DNA of 64,000 bases from Tupaia tana. Taxonomy: Eukaryota; Chordata; Mammalia; Scandentia; Tupaiidae. A program made the translations under genes and the position numbers. The notes beneath the pieces were generated by a model, which saw only the letters and a list, made by a program, of their open reading frames with translations, did not search any database and was not told where the DNA came from. The first letter of the stretch is position 1, and every line of letters starts with the position of its first letter. Shown here piece by piece: positions 44,133-56,767 of the stretch. The stretch covers positions 10,519,626 to 10,583,625 of the forward strand of contig JAKSZU010000008.1 in assembly GCA_026018925.1 (NCBI GenBank). Direction: 5' to 3'.

Positions 44133-45719
44133 ACCAAAGTGTGTTATTTTGGCAGAAGGAGATCAGAAAACCCTCAAAAAATATGCTTAATGTAAAAATG
44201 TATTTGTTTGTTCCATGCTTATTGAATGATTCGATGTTCTGAGAAAGTTTTCCAGTATGAATCTACAGGGGAAAACCAAATTAGTTGGAATAGAAGTAGA
44301 AAACAAGTTTGACACATGAGGAAGAGTCAGACAACATACAGATACTTAATCTCAGAGTTGAAGGAGACAGGGAATGTTTGTCCTGCCACCTTTTGGGGAA
44401 CATAGCCATATATCAAATAACCACATGTAAAAGTTTCAGAAAGTTAAGATTCAAGGAAGACAGTGACAGGACTGGGCACACGATCAGGGTTCCAAGCGTG
44501 CTGCATTTGTCAGAACTGCTGGGCAGGATACCAAGTACTTCTCATTCCACCTCTCTCCCCGAAGACACAAGGATGTGTTGTTACTTAATCTTGTTTTTCT
44601 ATTACAAAGTCATTATCACCTCTAACAAAATTTTCTTTTTCTGAATATTCATAGCAGAGTGGCCTAGTAATGTATTTTTTGCAGATTTGACCTAGACTGT
44701 AATGTCAAGGTTGTTTGAATCATGATGGAAATCAATTCAAATACAGCCAGTGTGTCACAACCCAGTTAACTTTTCTCCTCTTTTCACATTGCCTTTATCT
44801 TCTAGAATTTCTTCTCCCTTTTGATCCTATCTTTGTTCAGTGGAAATACTATTAGTCAAGGGCATCAACTGTTTGTATTAGCTATATTAAAAGTTGTTGG
44901 TAAGGAACAAGACAGAACTCCTCTCTTCCTCTCCCTCTTTCTCTTTTAAAGTTTTATTTATGTGTAAATTTACTTGCTATAAAATTTGCTCACTTTAAGC
45001 ATATAGTCAAAGTGTTAGTAAATTTATCTAACTGTGCAATCGGGCATTGCTACAATCCAGTTTTAGAAACACTTCTATCACACCAAATAAGTTTTGTTGG
45101 GATCATTTTAATTCTAATATTTGGATTAGATTTATTGAGGAGTGAATGTAACACAGGTAGCATAAATTCTGGTCCCAAACACAAGTGATAACAAACTTGT
45201 GGTGAGGCATCCTCTAAGCATTTTGTTTTCTTCTTTCTGTTTTTTATTTAGATCTAGTGATGATGAGTGAATTTCTCCACTGACTCCCTCTAGGACCCTC
45301 CCTCTTCCTCCTACCCCTCCTCGGTTCAATGCGCTAACAGGGTAACTTGTCTGAGATTTGGGCTTCGTGTGGACCGTTTTTTAATCCATCTTCTTGTTTT
45401 TTTACAAGCTTTACTTTTTTGTCTATTCCCCCACGCATGAGCACCCCTAGGGGCGTTTCCTTTTCACACTTCCCTCCCACAGTCCCTCTCTTTCCACAAG
45501 GAAGGCTGTAATACTCTCAGGATTTCTATTACTATTTAGGGCGCAAGTCTTTCTTCTTTTCCAGCCACTCAGCCAGTTATTCTAAAAGATTAAATAATTT
45601 TCTAATCTACAATTGTTAGACACTGGAAGATTTTCTTTGAACATCTAGTCATCCATATGGCGAGAAAAGGAAGTCATCCTTGTACACATTTTCTTAGCTC
45701 TTCTAAGTAATACATATTT
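44133..45719. other. no recognised gene
   Basis: AT-rich sequence. The segment 45.2-45.5 kb (CTCCCTCTAGGACCCTCCCTCTTCC) looks like LINE 3' untranslated sequence, uncertain. Confidence 0.4.
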
Positions 45720-45972
45720 TTTTGGAGAGTTTTTTTTCTTTTTTTCAATTGGGTGTGTGCGCTCACCAGAAAGACAGATGGAGAGACAGAGAGAAATCAT
45801 CCCCCAGGGGGGATGGCCATGCCACAATCCCTTCTCCTTCATTCCCCTCTCAGGATCTTGGGCACGCATGCACATGTGCCTGGCGTGAGTGTAAGCCACC
45901 AGTTCCAGGACTCGAACCATGGTTGATCACATGGGAGTCCAGCAACATAACCATTATGCCATCTGCTGGTCC
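45720..45972 (-). mobile_element. A-family tRNA SINE
   Basis: T-rich tail, GGGGGGATGGCCATGCCACAATCCC, and ending GCCATCTGCTGGTCCC. TCTTCTAAGTAATA(C/T)(A)T flanks both sides. Confidence 0.82.
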
Positions 45973-46894
45973 CTCTTCTAAGTAATATTTAGAACATTCC
46001 AGGCATATCTAAACAAGATATCTGTGAAAAGTTGCTATGTTCACCAACAAGTATACGTGAAGACTTTCAGAGAGGTGCACTAAGTGAGATATTTTTAATG
46101 GAATTTTTTTCAGAACTTTAAATTCTACGTGTACTCTTTTCTATAAACTGATCTGCCTGAGAACAGCCTGTGGCATGCGGTTCTCTGTTCTCACCTTTCC
46201 TTATGCTCAATCTTGTCTTATCTAAAGGACATGGGAGTATTTCATTTCTTTCCCAGTCTTACTCATATTTTGCCCTGGGATATTATGTCCTCTGGGTGAT
46301 AAGAGGCCAATTCAAAAATGGATAACTTGAGGAAGAGATCTATAAGGCCAAAGTCAAACTAGCCATGGTACAAAATGCTAACAAGGACAGGGCCTTTTTC
46401 ATCTGTGTGGGAGATGCACGGTGCTTCATGCCTTCTCAGAGAATTCAGAAGTGAAGTGATTATCATAAGAATGCCTATTAACATTTTCTTTTACAGATCA
46501 AAGTCAGACTTTTTCTTTTTGATTTTTGTTTTGAGGCAGACTTTTTTTTTTTTTCCCTCCAAATTCCTGGTTTAATAAGGACTTCTTTATTTTGAGGGAA
46601 AAAGGTCCCAAACATCAGGCTGTTCACAAAAATAACCCACAGTATCAACTTTAGAAAACAAATCTTAAGACTATTACACTATTTTCTAAGAGGATGCATT
46701 TGACATGCCAACTCCCATTCACAAAAATACACTGTTACATTTTGTGTTGAACAGCCCCACAGGCACTCTAATGTGGGGCATAAAACATCTAACTCAAAGC
46801 TGCTCTAGGTGCTACTCAACTAAATGATACTGCCTTTGCAGTTAGGGAAGCAACTGCTGAACTCATAAATGAATAAAAAGAACTGTATTCATTT
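45973..46894. other. no recognised feature
   Basis: Unassigned AT-rich sequence. Confidence 0.5.
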
Positions 46895-47135
46895 ATTTTT
46901 TTTTAAGTTTCTTTCACGAGCAAAAAAGAGACTGGTGTGGCGAGAGGGGAGAAACAAAGACTCCCCAACAGGGTCTTGATGCTGTGATTCACCCCTTGTC
47001 TCCAGCCAGCCTTAGATCATAAGCAAGCATAGCCCAGTATACTTAGAGAGGTTTCTAGAATTGAACTCGGAACTTTCCTATGTGGGATTGTCTCACAGAG
47101 CATTACATTTTACAGCTGTACCACTGTCTGACCCC
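46895..47135 (-). mobile_element. C-family SINE, minus strand
   Basis: TTTCTTTCACGAGCAAAAAAGAGAC to GCTGTACCACTGTCTGACCCC. Confidence 0.65.
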
Positions 47136-47411
47136 AAAGGTCATACTTTTTCTAACAGTAAGTTTAAGTTTGTTTCAGCTCATTAGTCATTAAAGATTGG
47201 CTTTGACCTTTAAATTACATGGCAGCATTCCCCACCCATTAAATGAGCAAAATATGTAGCTTCAAGGTTATGATAAAAAAATACTTCAAGTGTATGCCAT
47301 ATACAGTATGCAGGATATTGCATCTTTTCAATTACTTACATTGATAATTTTAATCTAGCACCTGCCATTCTTAGTTGTCTGCTCAGCTCAATTGCTCATC
47401 TGTTAATTGGG

Positions 47412-48449
47412 TTGATTTTTTTTTTCTTGAGGGGGGGGGGTCCATAAACTACTTGAGTTTCCTGTATAATCTGGTTATCAGTCTCTTATCTGAGGCATAG
47501 TTTGCAAATATATTCTCTCATTCCAAGGGTTGCTGATTCACTCTAATTATTGTTTCTTTTGCAGAAGTTTTTTAACTTGATGCAATCCCACTTGCCTATT
47601 TTTGGGATTATTGCTTGTGCTTTGGGGGTCTTATTTAAAAAGTCTTTGCCTACTCTGATGTTCCCAAGAATTTCTCCTGCATTATCCACCAGTAGTTTTA
47701 TAGTTTGAGATCTTAAGTTTAGATCTTTGATTTGAGTTGACTTTTGTTAGTGGTGAGAGATAGGGGTCCAGATTCATCTTTCTGCAGGTAGGATACCCAT
47801 TTTTTTCACATCATTTGCTGAAGAGATTTTTTTCCTTCACTGAATTGACTGGTGCCCTTTGTCAAAAATCAGTTGGCTGTATGTTTTGGGGTTTATTTCT
47901 GGGATCTCAACTCTGTTCAATTAGTTCACATGCCTGTTTTTGTGCCAGTACCATGCCGTTTTGATTATCACAGCTTCGTAATATATTTTGGGGTCAGGGA
48001 GTCAGATGCTTCATACACCACTATTTTTGTGCAGTATTCTTTGGCAATATGGTTTTTTTCTATGAGTCCAGATGAATTCTATGATTGTTTTTTCTAAATC
48101 TTTGAGAATACTTTGTTAATTTGACCAAAATTACATTAAATTTGTAGATTAACTTGGGTTGCATTGACATTTTGATTATATTAATTCTTCCAATCCAGGA
48201 ATATTGGATGTCTTTCTATATTTTTATGTTATTTTCCATTTCCTTTCTAAGGTTTTCATAGTCTTCCTTTTCAAGATCTTTGAAGTTTTTGGTTAGGTTT
48301 ATTCTTAGGTATCTTATACTTTTTGTGGCTATTGTAAATGGGATTCTTTTCTTCAATTCTACCTTATTTGTGTATAGAAATGGTATAGACTTTTGTATGT
48401 TGATTTTATATCCTCCCACTTTACTGTATTCATTTATAACTTGCAGGAA

Positions 48450-48488
<39 letters not shown>

Positions 48489-49440
48489 TCTTTTGGACAT
48501 TTTTAATATACATAATCATGTCATCTGCAAATAGAGATCATTTCACTTCTTTTTCCCTGTTTGAATACTTCTTATTTTATCCTCCTGTCTTGTTGCATTG
48601 GCTAGAACTTTCAGTACTAGATTGAAAAGGGGTGGAGAAAGGAGACTGCCTTGTCTTGTTCCAATTTTTAGTTGAAAAACTTTCAGCTTTCTCCCATTCA
48701 ATATTATGTTATCTATGGCTTTTATTGTGTTGAGAAATGTACCTCCTATGTCAGTTTTTCTGAGTTTAATCATGAAGGGATATTTTATTTTATAAAGTGT
48801 TTTTCTCGAGATCCTGGGCACGCATGCACACATGCCCAGCATGAGTTTAAGTCACCGGGTCTGGGACTCAAACCACGGTTGAACACATAGGAGTCCAGCG
48901 ACACAGCCATTACACTAATAGCTGGTCCCAAATGGGGGTTAACTTTGAAAAAAAAATTTTTGTAGAATTCAGAAGGGAAGCCATAAGGACCTGGGCTTTT
49001 ATTTGTTGGGAGGCCATTTATTACTAATTCAGTTTCATTGCTTGTTATTCGTCTATTCAGGGTTTCTATGTCTTCTTGATCCAGTCTTGGTAGATTATAA
49101 GTGTCTGTAAATTTTTCCATCTCATCCAAGTTTTCTTTTTCTTTTTTTTTATAGTTGCTCATAGTATTCACTAATGATCTTTTGTATTTCTGTTATATCT
49201 GTTGTGATATTGCCTTTTTTCATTGTGAATTCAATTTATTTGATTTCTTTCTCTCTTCTTAATTAGTTTAGCTAATGATGTGTCAATTTATTTTATTGTG
49301 TCAAAGAACTAGTTTTGGGTTTCATTTATTTTCTGTATAGTTAGTTTATTCTTTATTTCATTTATTTCTGCTCGAATCTTTTCTGTTCCTTTTCTCCTGG
49401 TATTTTTTAGTTTCCCCCCACCCCAGTTTCCTGAGGTGTG
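47412..49440 (-). mobile_element. L1 fragment 1 (ORF2 reverse transcriptase region)
   Basis: Reads toward the L1 3' end from right to left. It encodes broken ORF2 pieces, for example [31 protein letters not shown] and an upstream NRRITSNETELVINGLPTNK segment, all on the minus strand. The L1 3' end is missing, and an A-family SINE interrupts it at 48.80-48.93 kb. A (TG)n tract lies at 48450-48486. Confidence 0.85.
48803..48930 (-). mobile_element. A-family SINE head fragment inside L1
   Basis: ATCCTGGGCACGCATGCACAC to ACTAATAGCTGGTCCC. The body and tail are absent. Confidence 0.75.
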
Positions 49441-49537
49441 TTATCAGGTTGCCTATTTGCCATTTTTCCATCTTTTTATTTTTAAAAATTTATTTATTTT
49501 TTAAAATTTATTTTACATTCTTTCTTTTATACATATA

Positions 49538-49579
<42 letters not shown>

Positions 49580-50137
49580 TTTTATTATTATTTCAATTTC
49601 TTTTATACATTCAATCACATTACTTAGCTTGCAAAGTGAAAATTCCAACATGTGTACATTTTGCACCAGTCCAGTTGACAATACTATAAGGTTATCCTTC
49701 AACAGATAATAACCCATTTCTTTGTCCCATAAATGCCTTGCCTCTTTATTTTTTCTTTAATGTCCTTCCTCAGACTCTACTCCTTCACCCTCCCTCTTCC
49801 CATACTATATTTGGTATTTACCATTTACTATGTTTCTATATTCTTTAGTCATTCAGTTTGAGACATAGAGTGCAGATGATCAGTATGTATTAAGTGGGGA
49901 CATACAATGTCTCTCTTCCATAGCCTGTCTTGCTTTACTCAGCAGTAAATCTTCCATATTCCTTCACTTTCTGCCAAAGGCCAGGGGCTTGCTGTTTTTT
50001 TTATGGCTGAGTAGTATTCCAGAGTATATGTGCCACACTTTTTCAGTCCATTCATCTGTTCATGGGCATTTGGTTTGGTTCCATGTCTTAGCAATTGTGA
50101 ATAATGCTGCAATAAATATCAATGTGCAAGCACTTTT

Positions 50138-50150
50138 CTGACTAAGGATT
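50138..50150. repeat. target-site duplication of the CKAP2L retrocopy (tail side)
   Basis: CTGACTAAGGATT, an exact match to 52492-52504. Confidence 0.9.
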
Positions 50151-52491
50151 ATTATTATTTTTTTGGAAACACTTTTATTTCATTTTTTTAAAGAAGCATC
50201 AAAAAATTATGATCCAAGAATTTGAAACCCTAATGTTATAGGCAAAGCCTCATTTTTAGGAAATATGAAACACTCTGTTTCTTCTACTTCTAATAGCTCT
50301 GTCAAGAGATGCTACCACTTAATCATATTCCTGCAGCATTTTCGGGTAGCAGGACACTGCCCGCTTGTTCCTCGCTGAACACCGCACAGGAGCGATGAGC
50401 TTCATGTCTTGCACTTCTGGCATTCCACTTAAGTTTCGGCTTGAGGCAATCTGTAATTTAATACCAGGATGATTCTGCAGTTCTGCCTTGGTTATCTGGG
50501 GGTACTGCTACAACCTGTTTCCTCTGTTTTGGAGAAAGACAAGGCTTTTCAGATTCCATCTTTATGACCAACTTTTGTACTGATGTTTTATTAGTTTCAG
50601 CAACTAAACAGTCAGAAGTAATTTCTTCCTCATCTCTGTTTAAATCTTGCAAAATATTAAGAACAACTTCTCACAACTCTTGTATTGGAGTTGCTCCATT
50701 TTTAATGACTTCTTCATATAGTCCAATGACATCAAAGCTGCCTTTATATGCCAACAACTTGGCTTTGCAGATCCAGAATTTAGCAAATTTTTCAGCCTCA
50801 GGAATGTTGGACAATATGGTAAACATTTCATTAGAAGGTATACCCCCTTCAATGAGCTGTAGACATTTGCTCAGAATGTTGTTAATTTTGTTGGACAGTT
50901 CAAGTTGGGCTTTCTTTTCCTCCTTTTCTTTTTTCAATGCTTTCCCAGAATGAAATATTCATTTCCTCTATTATTTTTCTTTTTGTTTTAAGTTCCATAG
51001 GAGGCTGTTTATAGATTTTCCCCTTAGATTTCTGCTATTCTTCTAGTTGCTTCCTTCGATCATCTGCTATTGGCTTCTTTTTCATATCTGGATTAGTTTG
51101 GATCTCATTTAGGACTCCTTTCCTATTTATGGCTATGCGACCAGCTTGTATTTTGGGAGCTGTCTTATTCATGAAATGATTCTGAGGAACAGTCTTTTTC
51201 AGCTTGGAGTCCAAAGTCTGTGCTTTGTGTTGAAAGTTATTGTATTTATTACCAGTGGTTCCATCTGCTCTAATGCTTGGGTTGCTTGGAATAACTGCAT
51301 TAAAGGTGAGAGTTGGCAGATGAGACCTCTGGCTTATGGCTTTTGATCTCTGAAGTATACATGATGTTGGAGATCTAAAACAAGGTTGAGTGGACTTCTG
51401 ATTTTCCTTCACTTTTGGATGTTTGTTATCATATCCACTCTGAAGCAAGTTGGGGTATATCCTGGGTTTAGAAGGTTTCAATTTCTGTTCATGAACAAGG
51501 TATGACTGTGACTTAATTTCTTTTGGTCCTTTGTATTTAATCCTACTAACCTTTATGTCCTTGACCACTGGCTTCTTTGATATTTGAGTTCTATTAAAGG
51601 TCTGAATAAGGTGCGAGGGAACTGTTCTTGAGTGTTTTTCTCCTGGTCTTGTAAGACCTGCTCCATCAGATAATTGCTGTGACTTTACTGGTAGAGTTCC
51701 GATTTGTGTTTCTCCTAGTTGCTAACTAACTCTGTCTTTAAGAACAGCACTATTCACCAAACTTTTGCCCATGGCTTGTTTAGGAGCCAAACTTCCCTTG
51801 ATTGGATTATGAGAATTAGTCTTTGTCTTAGTTATGGCACATGATTCAGGATCTGGCTTCCTCTCACCTTCTGATAAGGTTTGGGGCAAGTTCTCTTTGT
51901 TCATCTCTTTCAAAAAGATATCCAAAGATTGGTTTTCAACACGGGTACTGTCCACAGAGTCTATACATTTAGCATTTCCTTGGTCTGTGACTTGCTGCTT
52001 TATAGGTTTCAATTCCTGTATATTGAGTGACCCCACAGGTTTTCTTGACAGTTCTCCTGCAGTGGATGATCCACCTTCATGCAGCTGATGAGTCCTGCTG
52101 GAATGCTTACCATTTGGGATCGAAGAAACACATCCTGAAGTCAGCTCTTTGCCCACAAGTTTTGGTGGCTCCACCTTTGGTTTTTGTGACCCTGGGCTGT
52201 TCTGGGCTGGAGTTTAATGCTAACCGAGTGTGTGGTTTTGACAGGCAAGACAACGTGGTGGGTAACTTGCTTTTTGGGTCTAATAGTAGATTTAGGAGGT
52301 GGTGGATTTGGGTAGTTATTCTCGGCTTTTAGATAAGGCTTGTATTTTGGTTCTTCAGTTTTCCCTTGGCTGCAAGGTATTCCTGGAGTTTTCTCTGCCG
52401 ATCCTCCGTGGGAGCAACGGCAGTAGACCCCAGTGAACTATGACTCCTCAATGTCAGTTTTTCTTCAAAGGTTGCACCTGGAATCGAGAGC
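50151..52491 (-). pseudogene. CKAP2LP: processed pseudogene of CKAP2L
   Basis: Intronless copy of the mRNA for cytoskeleton-associated protein 2-like, a mitotic spindle protein. In minus-strand order the frames give DRQRKLQEYLAAKGKLKNQN (start of protein), GELSRKPVGSLNIQELKPIK, VPQNHFMNKTAPKIQAGRIA, DRRKQLEE, EKFAKFWICKAKLLAYKGSF and, near the C-terminus, GMPEVQDMKLIAPVR. These cover essentially the whole protein but with stops and frameshifts. A T-rich stretch at 50151-50163 is the old poly(A) tail, and CTGACTAAGGATT flanks both ends. The parent gene is multi-exon, so this is an L1-mediated retrocopy. Identification rests on remembered human CKAP2L. Confidence 0.9.
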
Positions 52492-52504
52492 CTGACTAAG
52501 GATT
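52492..52504. repeat. target-site duplication of the CKAP2L retrocopy (5' side)
   Basis: CTGACTAAGGATT, exact 13-bp match to the other side. Removing the insert rejoins continuous L1 sequence. Confidence 0.9.
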
Positions 52505-53487
52505 CTTCTGTCCCTTGGGTAGATACCAAGGAGTGGGATTGCTGGATCACATGGTAGTTCTATTTGTAGATTTTGAGGAATCTCTAAATTGTTCTCCACA
52601 GTGGCTGGACCAATTTACATTCCCACCAACAGTGTAGGAGAGTTCCCCTTCACCACACCCCCGCCAGCACTTATCCTTTTTTCTTTTTTTTTTTTTAATC
52701 TTAGTCATTCTGACTGGGGTTAGGTGGTACCTCATTGTTGTTTTGATCTGCATCTCCCTTCCAATGAGGGATGTTGAACATTTTTTCATACGTCTTTTGG
52801 CTATTTGTATGTCATCCTTGGAGAGTGCTTTTCTCAACTCATTCTCCCATCTTTTAATAGAGTTGATTATCTTTTTCTAGCACAGCTGCTTGAGTTCCTT
52901 GTGTATTCTGGTTATCAGTCCCTTGTCTGATGCATAGTTTACAAAAATCTTTTCCTGTTCTGAGGGCTGTCGATTCACACTAATTACTGTGTCTTTTGCC
53001 GTGAAGAAACTTCTTAATCTGATATAATCCCATTTGTCTATTTTTGGGATTATTGACTATGTTCTAGGGGTTTTACTTAAGAAGTCTTTACCTACCCCAA
53101 TGTCTCTCAGAGTTTCCCCAGTGTTTTCCAGCAGCAGTTTTTTAGTTTGAGATCTTAGATTTAGATCTTTGATTCACTTTGAGTTGATTTTTGTGAATGG
53201 TGAGAGGTTGAGGTTCAGATTAATCTTTCTGCAAGTGGATATCCAGTTTTTCCAGCACCATTTACTAAAGAGGTTTTCCTTTTCCCAATGGAGTGACTGG
53301 TACCCTTTGTCAAAAACCAGATGGCTATAAGTTTGGGAATTTATTTCTGGAGACTCTATTCTGCTCTATTGGTCTACCTGTCTGTTTCTGTGCCAATACC
53401 ATGCTGTTTTGATTACCACAGCTTTGTAGTATATTTTTGTGTTAGGGAGTGAGATGCCACCTATACCACTCTTCTTGTGGAGTGAAA

Positions 53488-54240
53488 AATGAGGACAACA
53501 TCTGAGAAATACTAAACATAATTAAATGACCAAATATCTGAATATCAGACATTTCAGAAAATAAAGAATCAGACACAAGCATAGAAGATTTATAACAAGA
53601 AATATTTGCAGAAAACTTTCCAAATCTAGAGAAACATTCAGACATCTAGACCCAAGAAATACAAAGGACCTCAACTGGAATTAACATAAGAAGTCCTGCT
53701 TATGACACATCATAGCTAAATGAGTAAAAAAAACATGGATAAAGACAAGATACTAAAAATGGCATAAGAGAAACATCAAATCACTTACAAAGGTTATTCT
53801 ATTAGGCTAACATCAGACCTCTCAACTAAAATAATGCAGGCAAGAATATAAGACATATTCAAAATACTTAAAGAATACTATACCTGGCAAAATACTATAT
53901 CCTTCAAATAAGAAGAATGAATAAAATAATTCTCAGACAAACAAAAATGGAAAGAATTCACCAATACCAGACCAGCAGTACTGAATCAGGAAAACTAAAG
54001 AGACAGAAATAAGAGAACAAAAAACAGCCAAGAAGTAAGAGTCCAAAATAAGAGAACTAAAAACAACCAAGAAAATGGCTAACAAAATGGCAAGTTTGCA
54101 AATATCAATAATCATGCTGATTGTTAATAAACCAAATTCTCCAATCAAAATACACAGACTGCTCTGTGGTGCAGGCTTGCTGTTGTGCCTTTTAAAGTAC
54201 ATTTATAGTTTTTGTATTTTATTAGTTGGGTAATTTGATT
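53488..54240 (+). mobile_element. L1 5'/ORF1-side fragment in opposite orientation
   Basis: A-rich plus strand with CTTTCCAAATCTAGAGAAACATTCAGACATCTAGACCCAAG and TATACCTGGCAAAATACTATATCCTTCAAATAAGAAG, typical of L1 ORF1 sequence. It abuts the minus-strand L1 directly, which may be a twin-priming inversion or an independent older fragment. Confidence 0.6.
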
Positions 54241-54945
54241 ATTGTTATTATTATTGATATTACTATTTCTTGCTTAGTCACAGATAAGATCCATTATGGC
54301 AAAATGCTACCAAAATAACAAAAGTAAAAAGGCAGTAAAGGAAAAAAGAACAAACCCCTGGAGTATAGTCTGAAGGAAAGCAGCACAAAATAATTCTGAG
54401 AGTTCTCTCCAGTGGAACCACAGAAGATGTACTAAATTCATCCAGCAGTGAACTGGGACAACAGGGATCTAGTGTGTCTACCAGGGAAGCTCACCAGAGA
54501 CTCAATGCCCAAGATTGGTGGGGGTGGGGGTGGGTGCTGATCATGGAGACAGCCACTGTGCAGCTAGCTTGTTCCAACACTTCAGCCTTCTAGGAGGAAA
54601 GCAGATGCTTGCAAACCATATTGTTTACAGTCAAAGGCAGTGAGCTGCTCTTAACATTAAGGGAAAGCTTCATATCCATGTAGGAGCTGTAGGAAGTTCT
54701 ATTTTGGTAGTTTCAGTAATAGACTTGGAATTTACAGTTCTTAATTTGTAAAACTTTAAAAACCTGTTTGGCCTAGCAGGGAACTATGGAGAAAAAAATA
54801 GGCAGAAAGACTATCCAGTCACTAAATATAACTATGGTTGGAAATGAATTTTGAATTGAAAGAGCCCTTAGTGATCAACTTCATTTAAATGATATGCATG
54901 AAGTGCTTACTTTAACACCAAAACTGGACCAAGAATTCAGCTAAC
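54241..54945. other. no recognised feature
   Basis: Unassigned sequence with a short G-rich stretch near 54.52 kb. Confidence 0.5.
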
Positions 54946-54949
54946 CTTT

Positions 54950-55130
54950 GTAGTCTATTCCTGTAATAGAATACTACATAGCAGTGAAAAGAAATAAACT
55001 ACTGCTGTAACAGTTTGTGGATGACTCTCACAAAATAAGACTGAGCAAAAAGAATGACACACCCAAGCACATTTATGTACAGTTCAAAATCAGCAATAGA
55101 AATCATGGTGGGAACAGTTGGAGCAGGAGT
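54950..55130 (+). repeat. L1 3' end fragment
   Basis: AATAGAATACTACATAGCAGTGAAAAG...AATAAGACTGAGCAAAAAGAATGACAC, the classic L1M 3' untranslated pattern. Confidence 0.65.
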
Positions 55131-55179
55131 CATGACTGAGAGGGTACAGACAAAGCTCATGAGTTGGTCCATATTCTAC

Positions 55180-55405
55180 ATCTTCTTAAAGTTTATTATA
55201 TATTCCATGAATGAGACTGGGGTGGGGGAAGAACCCACAACCAAATCTTCACGTTGTAATCCACCCTCAGCCTCAGCCAGTCCCAGATCTGGGCACATGC
55301 ATGCCTGGAGGACTCAGGGAAGTCTCGAATGTGACCCCATTAGAGCATTGCATCACAATCCGGTCCTCCTACCTTCGACATCTTGACCTGCGCCGTGGTT
55401 ACACA
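55180..55405 (-). mobile_element. C-family SINE, minus strand
   Basis: AAGTTTATTATATATTCCATGAATGAGAC to GACCTGCGCCGTGGTTAC-like head. Confidence 0.6.
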
Positions 55406-55649
55406 GTTGTGTGCACTATACAAAACTCAACACTGGTTTATTCACCTGTGTGCATTTTTCTGGAGGCATTTTCTATTTTCATAACACATTTAATTAAAAA
55501 AAACCACTTGATGCTTCTTGTCACCAAAAGAAAACTGTGAAAACTATTTATTTTGTGTTACACATTTGTGCATTCATTGTTTTTTCTATCATTTAGAGTT
55601 GCTGATAATGCTTATGATATTCAGGTGAACGCTCCCCCCCCCTTTTTTT

Positions 55650-55853
55650 TTTAGATTTTTTTTTGCCAAGGGGCACATGTACTCATTAGAGAGAGAAAGA
55701 GAGAGGGAAAGTGAGAAATCACCTCCTCTCAGGACTTTTGGGTACATACGTACACACACTTGCCATGTCTTTCAAGCCGCTGGGTTCTGGACTCCCAGGG
55801 TGGAGTCAGTCAGTGGGATCGGTGCTTTAGTCATCACGCCACCTGCTGGCCCC
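55650..55853 (-). mobile_element. A-family SINE with internal deletion
   Basis: AGATTTTTTTTTGCCAAGGGGCACATGTACTC, GTGAGAAATCACC and head ending CACGCCACCTGCTGGCCCC. The middle is shortened. Confidence 0.7.
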
Positions 55854-56472
55854 AGGTGAACACTCTTGTCATCTAGAATACTGTTTACCTTAGGCTGTGC
55901 AGACAATATAACCTCATCTTCCAGCACTGGGTTTTCTTGCCAAGTTCCACCTTGTTTGGACTCGTCCTTAGGGAGCCTTCTGACTGAAGGAAGCACTAGG
56001 GAGCAGGGGCTGTGTGTGGGATCTTCAGGTGACACACTCAGTGCCTCTCACTTCTAACAGGCTGGAGGCAGGATTTGAAATGCCAAGTTCATACAAGATC
56101 TTCTTACCCAATTGCGAAGGACTGTGTTTGGCACAGACCCTGTGAACTTTCCCCAAGAAACCTGTGAGACCAGAGCTGCTGAGGGTCACTTGCCTGTTTA
56201 GAGACACCAGAGTGCAGTGTATCACACCCACCGGCAGAGGCGCAGCGGCTCCTGGCCGTGCATGCAGCCACTCTTCCCCGCACCTGCCCACACTTGGGCA
56301 CCGCTCCCAAGCTCCGTCTTCATGTGCACCCCACCCCAAGTCTTCCTCCTATTCAGCCTGCAGGGATGCCCACAGGAGTCCCCTACCTGCAGCAGGAGCC
56401 TCCAGCACCCAGGCAGCTATCTCTTGCTTTGAGACGTATTTGATCTCTCGCACGTTTAACACTTACGTTGTT
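55854..56472. other. no recognised gene, moderately GC-rich
   Basis: Overlapping open frames on both strands (to 114 codons) have no recognisable motif. Probably chance frames in GC-rich DNA. Confidence 0.45.
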
Positions 56473-56488
56473 AAGATAGGTTCATTCA

Positions 56489-56751
56489 GGGACCAGCAGT
56501 TAGCATAATGGCTATGTTGCTGGACTCCCACATAGTCGACCGCGGTTCGAGTCCTGGACCCGGCGGCTTAAACTCACGCCGGGCGCGTGTGCGTGCGTGC
56601 CCAAGATCCCGAGAGGAGAATGGAGGAGAAGGGATTGCGGCGTGGCCATCCCCCCTGGGGGGTGATTTCTCGCTTTCTATCTCTCTGTCTGTCTGGCGAG
56701 CGCACGCGCCCTATAGCAAAAACCTCTCCAAAAAAAGAAAGAAAGAAAAAA
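56489..56751 (+). mobile_element. A-family tRNA SINE, best-preserved copy
   Basis: GGGACCAGCAGTTAGCATAATGG head, exact B box GGTTCGAGTCC at 56544-56554, nearly all CpGs intact (CGCCGGGCGCGTGTGCGTGCG), end CCTATAGCAAAAACCTC plus A tail. The 16-bp target duplication AAGATAGGTTCATTCA is at 56473-56488 and 56752-56767. A useful type sequence for the family. Confidence 0.93.
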
Positions 56752-56767
56752 AAGATAGGTTCATTCA

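Larger units (their letters stand above)
49480..53487 (-). mobile_element. L1 fragment 2, split by a processed pseudogene
   Basis: The 3' end (T-rich, with a (TA)n at 49527-49576) runs to 50150. The element resumes at 52505 with typical L1 ORF2 C-terminal and 3' sequence (the minus frame reads [20 protein letters not shown]). It ends near 53,487. Confidence 0.85.

Noticed and set aside
55854..56508. Open frames of 104-114 codons on both strands
   Set aside because: Frames on opposite strands of GC-rich DNA are typical chance results. No motif was seen.
56540..56560. tRNA gene suggested by the B-box-containing SINE heads
   Set aside because: The heads cannot form a full cloverleaf, are followed by SINE bodies and A tails, and recur dozens of times. 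They are tRNA-derived SINEs.
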